Shown: positions 44,314 to 53,008 of the stretch, piece by piece
Layout of the letters: the number at the start of each line of letters is the position of its first letter
Numbering within the stretch: the first letter of the stretch is position 1
From: Micromonospora narathiwatensis
GTDB lineage: Bacteria; Actinomycetota; Actinomycetes; Mycobacteriales; Micromonosporaceae
Direction of reading: 5' to 3'
Length of the DNA stretch: 64,000 bases
Assembly (NCBI RefSeq): GCF_900089605.1
Contig: NZ_LT594324.1
Location: forward strand, 5,642,001 to 5,706,000
Position numbers and translations under genes: made by a program
Notes under the pieces: model-generated
What the model saw: only the letters and a program-made list of their open reading frames with translations
Told to the model about the DNA's origin: nothing
Databases searched by the model: none

Positions 44314-45510
44314 ATGAGTAAGCGTCTGCTTGCTCGTGCGGCCGCCCTGACGACGGGTGCCGCCCTTGCAGCCGGTGCGCTCGTGGCGGTCGCCTCCCCG
44401 GCGCTCGCCGCGCCGCTCGGCACCGTCAACCTGTCGAAGACCAGCGGCCTGGTCACCGACAACCCGATGTTCGGAACCGCCACCACCTCCGCGCCGTGCC
44501 CGGCGACGTACGGCGAGGAGGCCGCGCTGCGGATCGGTCCGGCGGAGACCGGGCCGTTCACCAACCTCACCCCGTCGCTCGGTGGCGGTGGGTACGACCA
44601 GGCGCCGGTGGTGGCCAACCCGAACCGGTCCTTCCAGACCGCGCTCGGCTCGGCGCCGGCCAACGGCCGTTGGTGGATCGTCGTGGAGTGCTTCAGCCTG
44701 CTCAACGGCCGGCACCCCGACCGGTTCGTGACGGAGATCGTGGTCAGCGGCAACCAGTGGAAGGTGCCGGTGGTCGAGGCCACCACCACCAGCCTCGCCG
44801 TCACCCCGGCCGGCCCGGTCGCGGCCGGCACCCCGGTGACCCTCACCGCGACGGTGGCCCCGAGCGGTGCCGCCGGCACGGTCGAGTTCCTCCGCGGCAC
44901 CAACTCGCTCGGCACCGCCGCCGTCAGCGGTGGCGCCGCCACCCTGACCACCAGCACCATCCCCGCGGGCTCCTGGTCGCTGACCGCCCGGTTCACGCCG
45001 GCCGACCCCAGCTCGTTCGGGGCGTCGACGTCCTCCGCCGTCTCGCTCGCCGTCAGCGGCCCGGCCGGTGGCGTCAGCAAGGCCCAGACCATCACCGCCG
45101 ACGTCGACCCGGGTGCCTTCACGCTGGACATCGCGCAGCCTCCGTCGGTCGCGCTGGCCGGCGGCCAGGTTGGCGGCACCGCCACCGGTGCGCTCAAGCA
45201 GGCCACCGTCACCGACCTGCGGGGCACCAACGTCGGCTGGGACGTGACCGGTCAGCTGACCGACTTCACCGGTGCCGGCAACATCCCGGCCGGGAACCTC
45301 AGCTGGACCCCGTCGGCCGCCAAGGCCAGCGGCTCCGGCGCGGTCACCGCGGGCACCGCGGCGAACCTGGGCGACACCCGTACGCTCTGCACCTCGGCCG
45401 CGGGCAGCAGCGCCGGCAAGTTCACCTGCGACGCCGGTCTGAGCCTGTCGATCCCGGACAGCGTCCCGCCGGGCGCCTACACCGCCACCCTCACGCTGAC
45501 CCTGGCCTGA
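44314..45510 (+). CDS. Secreted protein: novel N-domain, Ig-like domain, WxL-like C-domain
   Basis: 398 residues from ATG 44314. Signal peptide to about residue 33, then the shared N-domain (TSAPCPATYGEEAALRIGP, VVECFSLLNGRHPDRF), one Ig-like module (about 158-250), and a C-terminal region (255-398). That region resembles WxL domains of Firmicutes: ITADVDPGAFTLDI at its start, GWDVTGQLTDF in the middle, and PGAYTATLTLTLA at the very end. The second Trp of the WxL signature is replaced. WxL domains bind peptidoglycan non-covalently. No anchor follows. The DUF916 gene downstream supports this reading. Confidence 0.78.
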   Translation: MSKRLLARAAALTTGAALAAGALVAVASPALAAPLGTVNLSKTSGLVTDNPMFGTATTSAPCPATYGEEAALRIGPAETGPFTNLTPSLGGGGYDQAPVVANPNRSFQTALGSAPANGRWWIVVECFSLLNGRHPDRFVTEIVVSGNQWKVPVVEATTTSLAVTPAGPVAAGTPVTLTATVAPSGAAGTVEFLRGTNSLGTAAVSGGAATLTTSTIPAGSWSLTARFTPADPSSFGASTSSAVSLAVSGPAGGVSKAQTITADVDPGAFTLDIAQPPSVALAGGQVGGTATGALKQATVTDLRGTNVGWDVTGQLTDFTGAGNIPAGNLSWTPSAAKASGSGAVTAGTAANLGDTRTLCTSAAGSSAGKFTCDAGLSLSIPDSVPPGAYTATLTLTLA

Positions 45511-45546
45511 CCAGAGCGTCGGTGACCAACGGGTGACAACAGCGCA

Positions 45547-45587
45547 AGCGGATGTACCGCGGACAGCCGGTCCGTGGTGCATCCGCT
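45547..45587 (+). terminator. 18-bp stem-loop after the WxL-like gene
   Basis: Arms GCGGATGTACCGCGGAC and GTCCGTGGTGCATCCGC (plus one outer A-T pair) pair fully with two G-U pairs around AGCCG. It starts 36 nt after the stop and ends 36 nt before the DUF916 start. It may attenuate or stabilise rather than terminate, because the next gene is on the same strand. Confidence 0.6.
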
Positions 45588-45623
45588 GCGTGTCCTATCC
45601 GGAACCCCTCTCGGAGTCGTACC

Positions 45624-46748
45624 ATGCGCCATCGTGATCTCTTCCGTACCGGGGTCGTGCTGCTGGCCGTCGTAGCCCTCACCCTTCCCGGCGTCGCCGC
45701 TCCGGCCGTCGCCGGACCGGGTGCGGCGCGCGCCGCCGCGGCGCGGCCTGTCGCGTTCCAGCCGTCGGCCACGCTCACGGCGCGCGAAGAACCCCGTTGG
45801 AGCGTGCAGCCGTCGAGCCGGAAGGGGCCGACCGGCAAGAACCACTTCGTGTACGACCTCTCGCCCGGCGAGCAGATCATCGACTACGTCGGCATCAGCA
45901 ACCTCGGCAAGGAACCGCTCACGCTCGACACCTATGCCACCGACGCGTTCAACACCGAGGACGGTGCCTTCGCCCTCCTCCCCACCGGCCAGGATCCCCG
46001 GGGCGTCGGCGCCTGGATCAGGTTGCCGCAGCGGTCGTACACGGTCGCGCCGGGGAAACGGCTGGACGTGCCGTTCACGCTGCAGGTTCCGGCGAACGCC
46101 GAGCCGGGAGACCACCCCGGAGCCGTGGTTACCGCGATGTCGGTGACGGCGACCGGCAAGGAAGGGCAGCAGGTGACCATCGAGCGGCGCATCGGCGCCC
46201 GGGTCTACCTGCGGGTCAGCGGGCCGGTGGAGCCCTCCGTGCAGATCACCGGGATGGAGCTGCGGTACGACAATCCGGTCGTCCCGTTCCCCGGTGGAGA
46301 TCTGACCGTCACCTATCGGGTGGCGAACCTCGGCAACGTCCGGGTCGCCGGCAAGGCGCGGATCCAGGTCAAGGGCCCACTCGGCATCCGGCTCGGCCAC
46401 AGCGAGATGATCGACATTCCGGAGTTGCTCCCTGACTCCGAGGTCAGGCTCACCAGCACGATTCACGGCGTCTTCCCGGCCGGTCCGATCTCCGCCTCCC
46501 TGGCGGTCAACCCGGAGACCGTGGACAAGAAGGAGGCGGTACCGACCGCCAGACGGGCGGCCTCGACATCGGCGGCGCCCTGGGGGTTGCTGATCTTCCT
46601 TGGTGTCCTGGTCGCGGCCGTGGTCCTGGTGTTCGTCCTGAGACGGCGGCGTCGCCGGCTGCTGGCGGAGATCGCTGGCGGCGACGGAGGTGTTCCGGAC
46701 CCGGCGGGCGGAGACCCGACGCCGCTGGCCGCCGGACGACCGGCGTGA
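45624..46748 (+). CDS. DUF916 (WxL-interacting) membrane protein
   Basis: 374 residues from ATG 45624. Signal peptide to about residue 40, then a DUF916/WxLIP-like domain (about 50-185): WSVQPSS, FVYDLSPGEQIIDYVGISNLGKEPLTLDTYATDAF, AVVTAMSV. A second beta-rich domain follows (190-310, position of DUF3324), then a membrane helix (about 321-340) and RRRRRR. In Firmicutes such proteins are encoded with WxL proteins and LPxTG proteins and bind WxL partners at the wall. The same trio occurs here (44314, 45624, 46850). Confidence 0.85.
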   Translation: MRHRDLFRTGVVLLAVVALTLPGVAAPAVAGPGAARAAAARPVAFQPSATLTAREEPRWSVQPSSRKGPTGKNHFVYDLSPGEQIIDYVGISNLGKEPLTLDTYATDAFNTEDGAFALLPTGQDPRGVGAWIRLPQRSYTVAPGKRLDVPFTLQVPANAEPGDHPGAVVTAMSVTATGKEGQQVTIERRIGARVYLRVSGPVEPSVQITGMELRYDNPVVPFPGGDLTVTYRVANLGNVRVAGKARIQVKGPLGIRLGHSEMIDIPELLPDSEVRLTSTIHGVFPAGPISASLAVNPETVDKKEAVPTARRAASTSAAPWGLLIFLGVLVAAVVLVFVLRRRRRRLLAEIAGGDGGVPDPAGGDPTPLAAGRPA

Positions 46749-46849
46749 GCGGATAGATCGTTGCCGCCGGAGGCGGTCGACCGCCACGCGGGAGCTCCCC
46801 TGGCGCCGTCGCGCCGCAGTTGTCACCCAGGATTGAGAGAGACGTTGTG

Positions 46850-47281
46850 ATGAGTAGGACCCGGATCTGCCGTCGCCCGGCGGCGGTCGCCTCGGTGGCC
46901 GGCGTGATGATCGCTCTCTGGGCGACGGGCGCCCGGGCCGCAGTCGATCGGCCGCCGAACGCGGCTGCGGCGACCGTGGTCGCGATGACGTCCACGTCAC
47001 AGCCGGGTCCATCGTCGCAGGGTCAGGGAGGCGAGCAGGGAGGGAGCATGCAGATCACCGTCTCGATCGCCCCCAGGCCGACCCCCTCGGGCACGACCGG
47101 CCCGACCGCCTCGCCCACGGCGACGGGCGCCCCGTCGCCCACCCGGACGTCGCCCGGGGGCACCTTGCCGCGTACGGGTGTCGCGATCGGTGCCCTGGTG
47201 ATCGCCGGAACGGCACTGGTCGGCGGCGGCGCCGTACTGCGGATGTCGGCGCGGCGGCGACGGGACCTCCGGTCTCGCTGA
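46850..47281 (+). CDS. Small LPRTG surface protein
   Basis: 143 residues from ATG 46850 (GTG 46847 is in frame). A signal peptide (to about residue 31), a short Ser/Thr/Pro/Gly-rich stalk, then LPRTG (106-110), a membrane helix and RRRRR. This is a minimal sortase substrate. WxL operons in Firmicutes commonly carry a small LPxTG protein of this kind. Confidence 0.82.
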   Translation: MSRTRICRRPAAVASVAGVMIALWATGARAAVDRPPNAAAATVVAMTSTSQPGPSSQGQGGEQGGSMQITVSIAPRPTPSGTTGPTASPTATGAPSPTRTSPGGTLPRTGVAIGALVIAGTALVGGGAVLRMSARRRRDLRSR

Positions 47282-47395
47282 GCCAACCGGGCCGGGCGCG
47301 GGCGTTTCGTCCCGGGTGAGAGGTCTCGCGCGCCGCCTGGGCTCGGCGTACGCCGTTCGCCGTCGCCACGTTGGCTCGCGTACCCTCGTACCGTC

Positions 47396-47818
47396 ATGAG
47401 TGAGCAGCAGAGCACCTTCCCCCGGCGGGACGCCGAGGGGCGCATCCGCACCCTGGGCGACCTGCTCGGGGTGAGTCTCGCCGGCCTGGTGATCGGAGTG
47501 CTGGCGCTGGTGCTCTTCGAGTGGGCGTTCGCCACGATGGGGGCCGGCGCTTTCGGGCGTACCAATGGCTGGCTGGCGGTGATCCTGCCGGTGTGGCTGT
47601 TCTGGGACGACTTCCGGGCCTGGGAGTTCGGCGCCGCCCGGGTGGTGGCGGCGCTGGCCGGCGTCGCGGTCGGGATCTTCGCGGGTCTGTTGGCGGCCGG
47701 CCTGGCCGCGGGGCTGCCGCCGCTGGTCTCCGGCGGGCTGGCCGCGGCGGTGTTCACCGTGGTCTACGCGGTGATCTGGTTTCCTGGTGTGCACTGGCTG
47801 GCCCGGCGTACGAGCTGA
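47396..47818 (+). CDS. Four-helix membrane protein, unknown function
   Basis: 140 residues, ATG start. Four predicted membrane helices (LAGLVIGVLALVLFEWAF, WLAVILPVWLFW, VVAALAGVAVGIFAGLLAAG, GLAAAVFTVVYAVIWF). No known domain recognised. It is followed 36 bp later by another small membrane protein gene. Confidence 0.75.
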   Translation: MSEQQSTFPRRDAEGRIRTLGDLLGVSLAGLVIGVLALVLFEWAFATMGAGAFGRTNGWLAVILPVWLFWDDFRAWEFGAARVVAALAGVAVGIFAGLLAAGLAAGLPPLVSGGLAAAVFTVVYAVIWFPGVHWLARRTS

Positions 47819-47854
47819 GCCCGCGCCAGCGGTGACGGAGAACGGAGTACGAGG

Positions 47855-48133
47855 GTGAGCGCGGCGGTCAAGTACACGCTGGGCCGGATCGGGCTGTTCG
47901 TCGGCGTGCTGGCGGCCCTCTGGTTCGTCGAGATGAGCATGTTCCTGCGGCTGATGCTGGCACTGATCTCCTCCGCCGCGCTCTCGTTCTTCCTGCTGCG
48001 CGGCTGGCGGGACGAGATGGCCGGGGAGATGGCCGAGGCGTCGGACCGGCGCCGCGCCGAGAAGGAGCGGCTGCGCTCCGCGCTCGCCGGGGACGACCAG
48101 CCCGAGCCGGCGGACCAGCGCCGCGAGGAGTAG
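47855..48133 (+). CDS. DUF4229-like small membrane protein
   Basis: 92 residues, GTG start. Two membrane helices at the N-terminus (YTLGRIGLFVGVLAALWFV, LMLALISSAALSFFLL), then a charged helical tail (residues 50-92). It matches the pattern of the actinobacterial DUF4229 family. Function unknown. Confidence 0.75.
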   Translation: MSAAVKYTLGRIGLFVGVLAALWFVEMSMFLRLMLALISSAALSFFLLRGWRDEMAGEMAEASDRRRAEKERLRSALAGDDQPEPADQRREE

Positions 48134-48262
48134 TCCGGGCGGCCCGGCACCGACGGTCCGGGCCCTGGCCGCGCTCCGGGAAAGCCGGCGGCCAGGAGAG
48201 AGCCGGTCGCCACGAGAAAACGGGGCAGCGCGGGCGGCCGGGTGCCGCTAGGGTCGGCCGCC

Positions 48263-48748
48263 GTGAGTTTCCTGAACACGATCAACGGATGGCGGACGAA
48301 GGCGTTCGTCTGGATCGGTCTGCCGGTCATCGCCGTCGCCGGACTGATGGCGGGTGCCACCGATCTCGTTCCCGCCTGGCAGGCGAAGAGCGGTGGCGGC
48401 ACGCTGGGCACCTTCACCGCCGTGCACGAGGAGTGCGGCCGGCGCAACTGTGAATGGCGCGGTACCTTCGTCGCCGACGAGGGCGACGCCCGGCGCGTCG
48501 ACGTGATCCTCTACGACGCGCCCGACGGGGTGACCCCGGGCGCGACCGCCCCGGCCCGCGACACGGGCGCCCGCGCGGGTGTCTTCTCCACCGCCGGCGG
48601 GTCGACGTACCTGCTGGTGACCGGGCTCACCCTGGCCGGCGTGGCGGCCGTGGTGGCCTGGGTGGTGATCATCGTGCGGGCGATCCGGCGCCGCCGTGAG
48701 GTGGCCCGACCGGCGACCCCGCCCGCCTCGTTCGCCCCGTCGGCGTAA
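48263..48748 (+). CDS. Two-helix membrane protein with extracellular Cys pair
   Basis: 161 residues from GTG 48263; GTG 48242 is also in frame. One membrane helix near the start (WIGLPVIAVAGLMAG), a 75-residue outside loop with ECGRRNCEW, and a second helix (LLVTGLTLAGVAAVVAWVVIIV). The Cys pair could form a disulfide. Unknown function. Confidence 0.7.
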   Translation: MSFLNTINGWRTKAFVWIGLPVIAVAGLMAGATDLVPAWQAKSGGGTLGTFTAVHEECGRRNCEWRGTFVADEGDARRVDVILYDAPDGVTPGATAPARDTGARAGVFSTAGGSTYLLVTGLTLAGVAAVVAWVVIIVRAIRRRREVARPATPPASFAPSA

Positions 48749-48834
48749 CCGCCCGGGCCGGGGGACAAACCGCCCGGCCGGGGTGACCGCCTCGGTCGGC
48801 TTCGGCAGCGCGACGGCCGACCACCGGGCCGACA

Positions 48835-48879
48835 AACGGGCCCGGCACCGTCCCGAGAGGGGACCGTGCCGGGCCCGTT
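48835..48879. terminator. Strong bidirectional hairpin
   Basis: 20-nt arms AACGGGCCCGGCACCGTCCC and GGGACCGTGCCGGGCCCGTT with a single mismatch around GAGAG, between convergent genes ending at 48748 and 48883. A-rich and T-ended flanks on each side suit termination both ways. Confidence 0.75.
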
Positions 48880-48882
48880 CCG

Positions 48883-50223
48883 TCACCAGTTGGTCGAGCC
48901 GGGCACGACCGGCCAGGCGTGGTTCGTCGGCTTGATCAGGTACGCGATGCCGCCCGAGCCGCCGGCCACCGTGCCGTTCGCCCGGTACCGCTTGGTCCGC
49001 AGCCAGATCTGCTCGAACTGCTCCCGCTTGTAGACGTTGCGCACGGCGGCGTCGGACGACGAGGCGGGGTCGTTGATGATCACGTCACCGTCGGCGGTGA
49101 AGCCGACCACCACGAACAGGTGGCCGGAGGTGCCGTAGTTCGCCCCGTCCAGCTCGCTGGCGAGGAAGGACTGCGAGGTGACGACCGGGATGCCGGCCTT
49201 GATGAAGCGCTCCACCTCGTCGAGCGAGTGCATCCGGGTGACCCGCGCGTCCAGGCCGGGGAAGGTGGCCGCGTACGCGGTGTTGAACGGCCAGTTGCCG
49301 GCGCCCTCGTACTCGTAGTCGTAGGTCATTCGGGCCGCGTGGTCGACGGTGGGGTCGGCGTAGCTCGGGTCGACCCAGGCGGTGTCCTCGGCCGACGGCT
49401 TGCGGCCCCAGTACTCGACCACCATCTCGGTGGAGGTCGGCGAGCACCACGCCTCGCCGCCGCCGTCGTACTCGGGGTACTCCCCGATGTGGATGTTCTG
49501 CGAGTAGCGCGGGACGGGCAGCTCGATGCCCCAGGCGATCCCGCCCCTGCTCGGCGTGACGGTGAAGCGGTCCGGCACGTTCGAACTCATCGCGCCCAGC
49601 ATCCAGACCCGCGGCGCGGCGGCCTGTCCCGGCGCCCGGTAGAGGGTCAGCCGGAGCTGGTACGACCGCAGCAGCACGCCCTTCGCGGCGTTGTCGATGG
49701 AGAAGGTGTCGGTCCAGATGGTCGACCAGGGGTCGCCCTGGCCGTCCAGGGTGGCCCGCTTGATGTCCTGGTCCCCGGAGGCCCAGCGGCCCATCACGTA
49801 CCAGGGGGTCTGCTGGCCGGTGTTGTACGTGCCGTGCAGCTCGACCTGGATCCAGGTGCCGGCCGGGGTCTCCGCGTTCCACGAGGCGACCAGTTCGGTG
49901 GCGTCGAAGCCGACGGCCCGCTCCGGGGAGGTCCAGCTGGCGTACTCCCAGGTGCGGGTGGTGCCGCCGTGCTTGTCGGTGAACTCGGTGGTGCCGACCG
50001 CCTGGTCGATGGTGATCCCGGTGCGGTGCCCTGGGATGGCCCGCGTCCCCTGGTGGGTGCCGGTACGCCAGTCGGGGTACTTCGACCACTCCTGGAAGGT
50101 GATCTGTTCGTCGTGCGGACCGGCGGGAAGGTTGTTGCCCGCGTGGGCGGGCGTGGTGGTGCCGAGGAGGGCGAGCGCGGTCACGCCGGCGAGGGCGACC
50201 GCGCGCAACGGTTTCGTGATCAT
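48883..50223 (-). CDS. Secreted C39-like (papain-fold) peptidase
   Basis: 446 residues from ATG 50223 with GGGAG upstream. Signal peptide to about residue 29 (ends AHA). The first 200 mature residues form a beta-rich region; the peptidase domain begins near residue 225. Catalytic Cys is in GEAWCSPTSTEMVVEYW, His in GTSGHLFVVVGF, and the Asp in VIINDPAS. This matches the C39-like PF13529-type family of secreted proteins. Substrate unknown. It is divergent from an M14 carboxypeptidase gene, and both are secreted hydrolases. Confidence 0.87.
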   Translation of the reverse strand: MITKPLRAVALAGVTALALLGTTTPAHAGNNLPAGPHDEQITFQEWSKYPDWRTGTHQGTRAIPGHRTGITIDQAVGTTEFTDKHGGTTRTWEYASWTSPERAVGFDATELVASWNAETPAGTWIQVELHGTYNTGQQTPWYVMGRWASGDQDIKRATLDGQGDPWSTIWTDTFSIDNAAKGVLLRSYQLRLTLYRAPGQAAAPRVWMLGAMSSNVPDRFTVTPSRGGIAWGIELPVPRYSQNIHIGEYPEYDGGGEAWCSPTSTEMVVEYWGRKPSAEDTAWVDPSYADPTVDHAARMTYDYEYEGAGNWPFNTAYAATFPGLDARVTRMHSLDEVERFIKAGIPVVTSQSFLASELDGANYGTSGHLFVVVGFTADGDVIINDPASSSDAAVRNVYKREQFEQIWLRTKRYRANGTVAGGSGGIAYLIKPTNHAWPVVPGSTNW

Positions 50224-50429
50224 GGCAGCTCCCACGAGAGAACGGCATCGTTGCCGTTCACTGTCGCGCCTGGCGGGAACTTTCGCCAGAGGTCGACGCA
50301 TGGAAAATCTTTGCCGGCGAGAGGATCCGGTCGGGATGGCGGTACATAGTGACGGATGTTGATATGACCATGTGACTCCTGGTGAAGTGTGCGGACGCGG
50401 GATCTCCCCGTACCCCGAGGAGGTTGTCC

Positions 50430-51743
50430 ATGGCCCTCCGCACCTCACCGCTCCGCCGCCGGCTGGCGCTCGCCGCCGCCGTCGGCCTGACCCTCGTCAC
50501 CGCCCTGACCGGGCCGGCCTCCGCACGGCCGGCCCCGGACCGGTCCGCCGAGCCCGCCGCCGTCGGCTACCGGGTGCTCGGCCCGCGCACGCTCGCCGAC
50601 CGGAACGCGGTCGCCCGCACCGGCGCGGCGATCGACTACTCCGAGCACGGTGTCCTGTACGTCACCGCCACCCGGACCGAAGCCGCCGCGATCAGCCGGC
50701 TCGGCTTCCGGCTGGAGGAAGACGTCACCCCGGCCCCCGCCGGCGACTTCGGCAGCTACGGCTTCCCGTCCGCCGACTCCGACTACCACGACTACGCCGA
50801 GCTGACCGCGGTGGTGAACAAGGTGGTCGCCGACCATCCGGCCATCGCCCGCAAGCTCAGCATCGGCACCTCGTACCAGGGGCGGGACCTGATGGCGATC
50901 AAGATCTCCGACAACGTCGGCACCGACGAGAACGAACCGGAGATCCTCTTCAACGCCCAGCAGCACGCCCGCGAGCACCTGACCGTCGAGATGGCGATCT
51001 ACCTGCTGAACCTCTTCACCGACAACTACGGCACCGACTCCCGGATCACCAACATCGTCAACTCCCGGGAGATCTGGATCATCCCCACGGTCAACCCGGA
51101 CGGCAGCGAGTACGACATCGCCACCGGCTCGTACCGCTCCTGGCGGAAGAACCGGCAGCCCAACAGCGGCTCGTCCAACGTGGGCACCGACCTGAACCGC
51201 AACTGGGGCTACCAGTGGGGCTGCTGCGGCGGCTCGTCCGGCTCCACCTCGTCGGAGACCTACCGTGGCCCGTCCGCGTTCTCCGCCCCCGAGACGCAGG
51301 CGCTGCGCAACTTCGTCAACAGCCGGGTCGTCGGCGGGGTGCAGCAGATCAAGGCCAACATCGACTTCCACACCTACTCCCAGCTGGTGCTCTGGCCGTT
51401 CGGATACACCACGGCGGACACCCCCAGCGGGATGAGCGCCGACCAGTACAACACCTTCGCCACCATCGGCCGGCAGATGGCAGCCACCAACGGCTACACC
51501 CCGGAGCAGTCCAGCGACCTCTACATCGCCGACGGCACCAGCATCGACTGGATGTGGGGCAGCCACCGCATCTGGGCGTACACCTTCGAGATGTACCCGG
51601 GGTCGGCGTCCGGTGGCGGCTTCTACCCGCCGGACGAGGTGATCCCCGCGCAGACCGCCCGCAACAAGGAGGCGGTCCTGCTGCTCTCCGAGTACGCCGA
51701 CTGCCCGTACCGGGCGATCGGCAAGCAGAGCACGTACTGCTGA
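50430..51743 (+). CDS. Secreted M14 zinc carboxypeptidase
   Basis: 437 residues from ATG 50430, preceded by GAGGAGG. Signal peptide to about residue 33, a propeptide of about 80 residues, then the M14 domain. Zinc ligands are in QHAREHLT and in the later DFHTYSQ; the catalytic Glu is in [19 protein letters not shown] is the classic M14A signature. A short Cys-containing tail ends the protein. Extracellular peptide degradation is the likely role. Confidence 0.93.
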   Translation: MALRTSPLRRRLALAAAVGLTLVTALTGPASARPAPDRSAEPAAVGYRVLGPRTLADRNAVARTGAAIDYSEHGVLYVTATRTEAAAISRLGFRLEEDVTPAPAGDFGSYGFPSADSDYHDYAELTAVVNKVVADHPAIARKLSIGTSYQGRDLMAIKISDNVGTDENEPEILFNAQQHAREHLTVEMAIYLLNLFTDNYGTDSRITNIVNSREIWIIPTVNPDGSEYDIATGSYRSWRKNRQPNSGSSNVGTDLNRNWGYQWGCCGGSSGSTSSETYRGPSAFSAPETQALRNFVNSRVVGGVQQIKANIDFHTYSQLVLWPFGYTTADTPSGMSADQYNTFATIGRQMAATNGYTPEQSSDLYIADGTSIDWMWGSHRIWAYTFEMYPGSASGGGFYPPDEVIPAQTARNKEAVLLLSEYADCPYRAIGKQSTYC

Positions 51744-51762
51744 CCGCACCGTCGTGATTCCC

Positions 51763-51799
51763 GGGTGGGGCCCCGATCCACCCCCGCGGGGCCCCACCC
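51763..51799 (+). terminator. Perfect 13-bp hairpin after the carboxypeptidase gene
   Basis: Arms GGGTGGGGCCCCG and CGGGGCCCCACCC around an 11-nt loop, 20 nt after the stop and just upstream of the riboswitch. Confidence 0.75.
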
Positions 51800-51825
51800 A
51801 CCCCTCCCGTCCGGACGATCTCCGC

Positions 51826-51965
51826 TGGTCGTGCGCTACCGTGCTACCGACCAGCCCGCAGCGAAGCCGGTGCGAAACCGGTGCTGTCCCGCAACTGTGA
51901 TGCCCCGAACCGGCGTCGGCCCACCGCCGCTGCCGATCGGGGACGAGCCAGGTCGCCTGCGGCAC
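51826..51965 (+). promoter_or_regulatory. Cobalamin riboswitch
   Basis: The B12-box core is clear: AGCCGGTGCGAAACCGG, then GCTGTCCCGCAACTGTGA, and downstream GAGCCAGGTCGCCTGC. These match the conserved cobalamin riboswitch elements in order and spacing. It precedes btuF by about 100 nt. B12 binding should lower expression of the transporter. Confidence 0.92.
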
Positions 51966-52022
51966 GGTCGCGACACGCGCTCTCGAGGAAGGGCGCCTCG
52001 CGGACGGGTACGCCAGGCGTTC

Positions 52023-52058
52023 CCTGTCGGCGAAGCACCACGCTCCTCGACCGACAGG
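52023..52058 (+). promoter_or_regulatory. Hairpin covering the btuF ribosome site
   Basis: CCTGTCGG (52023-52030) pairs with CCGACAGG (52051-52058); the second arm includes the first bases of AGGAGG, the btuF ribosome-binding site. It is the likely translational expression platform of the riboswitch. Confidence 0.65.
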
Positions 52059-52065
52059 AGGACTG

Positions 52066-53001
52066 ATGTCCAGACGTACCCCCCGGCTCTTCGCCGCCGC
52101 CCTCGCGGTCGGCGCTCTCCTCCTCGGTGGCTGCGCCGAGAAGACCTCGACCGACAGCCCCGCCGCCGGCACCAGCTCCGCCGCGGCCTTCCCGGTCACC
52201 GTCGGCAAGCTGACCCTCGACAAGCGCCCGGAGAAGATCGTCTCGCTGTCGCCGACCGCGACCGAGATGCTCTTCGCGATCGGCGCCGGCAAGCAGGTCA
52301 CCGCCGTCGACGACCAGTCGAACTACCCGCCGGAGGCGCCGAAGAGCGACCTCTCCGGTTTCCAGCCGAACGCCGAGGCGATCGCCGGCAAGAGCCCCGA
52401 CCTGGTGGTGCTCGCCAACGACCTCAACAAGATCGTCGACCAGCTCACCACGCTGAAGATCCCGGTGCTGCTCGCCCCGGCCGCGGCCACGATCGACGAC
52501 ACGTACCAGCAGATCACCGACCTGGGCGCGCTGACCGGCCACCCGGGCGAGGCGGCCGACCTCACCAGGAAGATGAAGGACGACGTCGCCACGCTCACCG
52601 GCAGCCTGCCGAAGCGGGCGGAGAAGCTCACCTACTACCACGAGCTGGGCCCGGAGCTGTACACCGCGACCAGCAAGACGTTCATCGGCTCGATCTACGC
52701 CCTCGCCGGCCTGGAGAACATCGCCGACCCGTCGGACGCCGACGGCAAGAACGGCGGCTACCCGCAGCTCTCCCAGGAGGTCATCGTCAAGGCGAACCCG
52801 GACTTCGTCTTCCTCTCCGACACCAAGTGCTGCCAGCAGACGGCCGAGACGGTCAAGGCCCGCAGCGGGTGGGCCGGCGTCACCGCGGTGAAGAACAACC
52901 AGATCGTCGCCCTCGACGACGACATCGCCTCGCGTTGGGGCCCGCGCGTGGTCGACCTGCTCCGGACGATCGTCGACGCCACCGCCAAGGTCCCGGCGTG
53001 A
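52066..53001 (+). CDS. btuF: Cobalamin-type ABC transporter substrate-binding lipoprotein
   Basis: 311 residues from ATG 52066. Lipoprotein signal with lipobox LLGGC (Cys near residue 24). Class III binding-protein fold with RPEKIVSLSPTATEMLFAIGAG and a C-terminal SRWGPRVVDLL. The riboswitch directly upstream identifies the ligand as a corrinoid rather than iron-siderophore. It is the first gene of a three-gene importer operon. Confidence 0.9.
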   Translation: MSRRTPRLFAAALAVGALLLGGCAEKTSTDSPAAGTSSAAAFPVTVGKLTLDKRPEKIVSLSPTATEMLFAIGAGKQVTAVDDQSNYPPEAPKSDLSGFQPNAEAIAGKSPDLVVLANDLNKIVDQLTTLKIPVLLAPAAATIDDTYQQITDLGALTGHPGEAADLTRKMKDDVATLTGSLPKRAEKLTYYHELGPELYTATSKTFIGSIYALAGLENIADPSDADGKNGGYPQLSQEVIVKANPDFVFLSDTKCCQQTAETVKARSGWAGVTAVKNNQIVALDDDIASRWGPRVVDLLRTIVDATAKVPA

Positions 53002-53008
53002 CCTGCCG

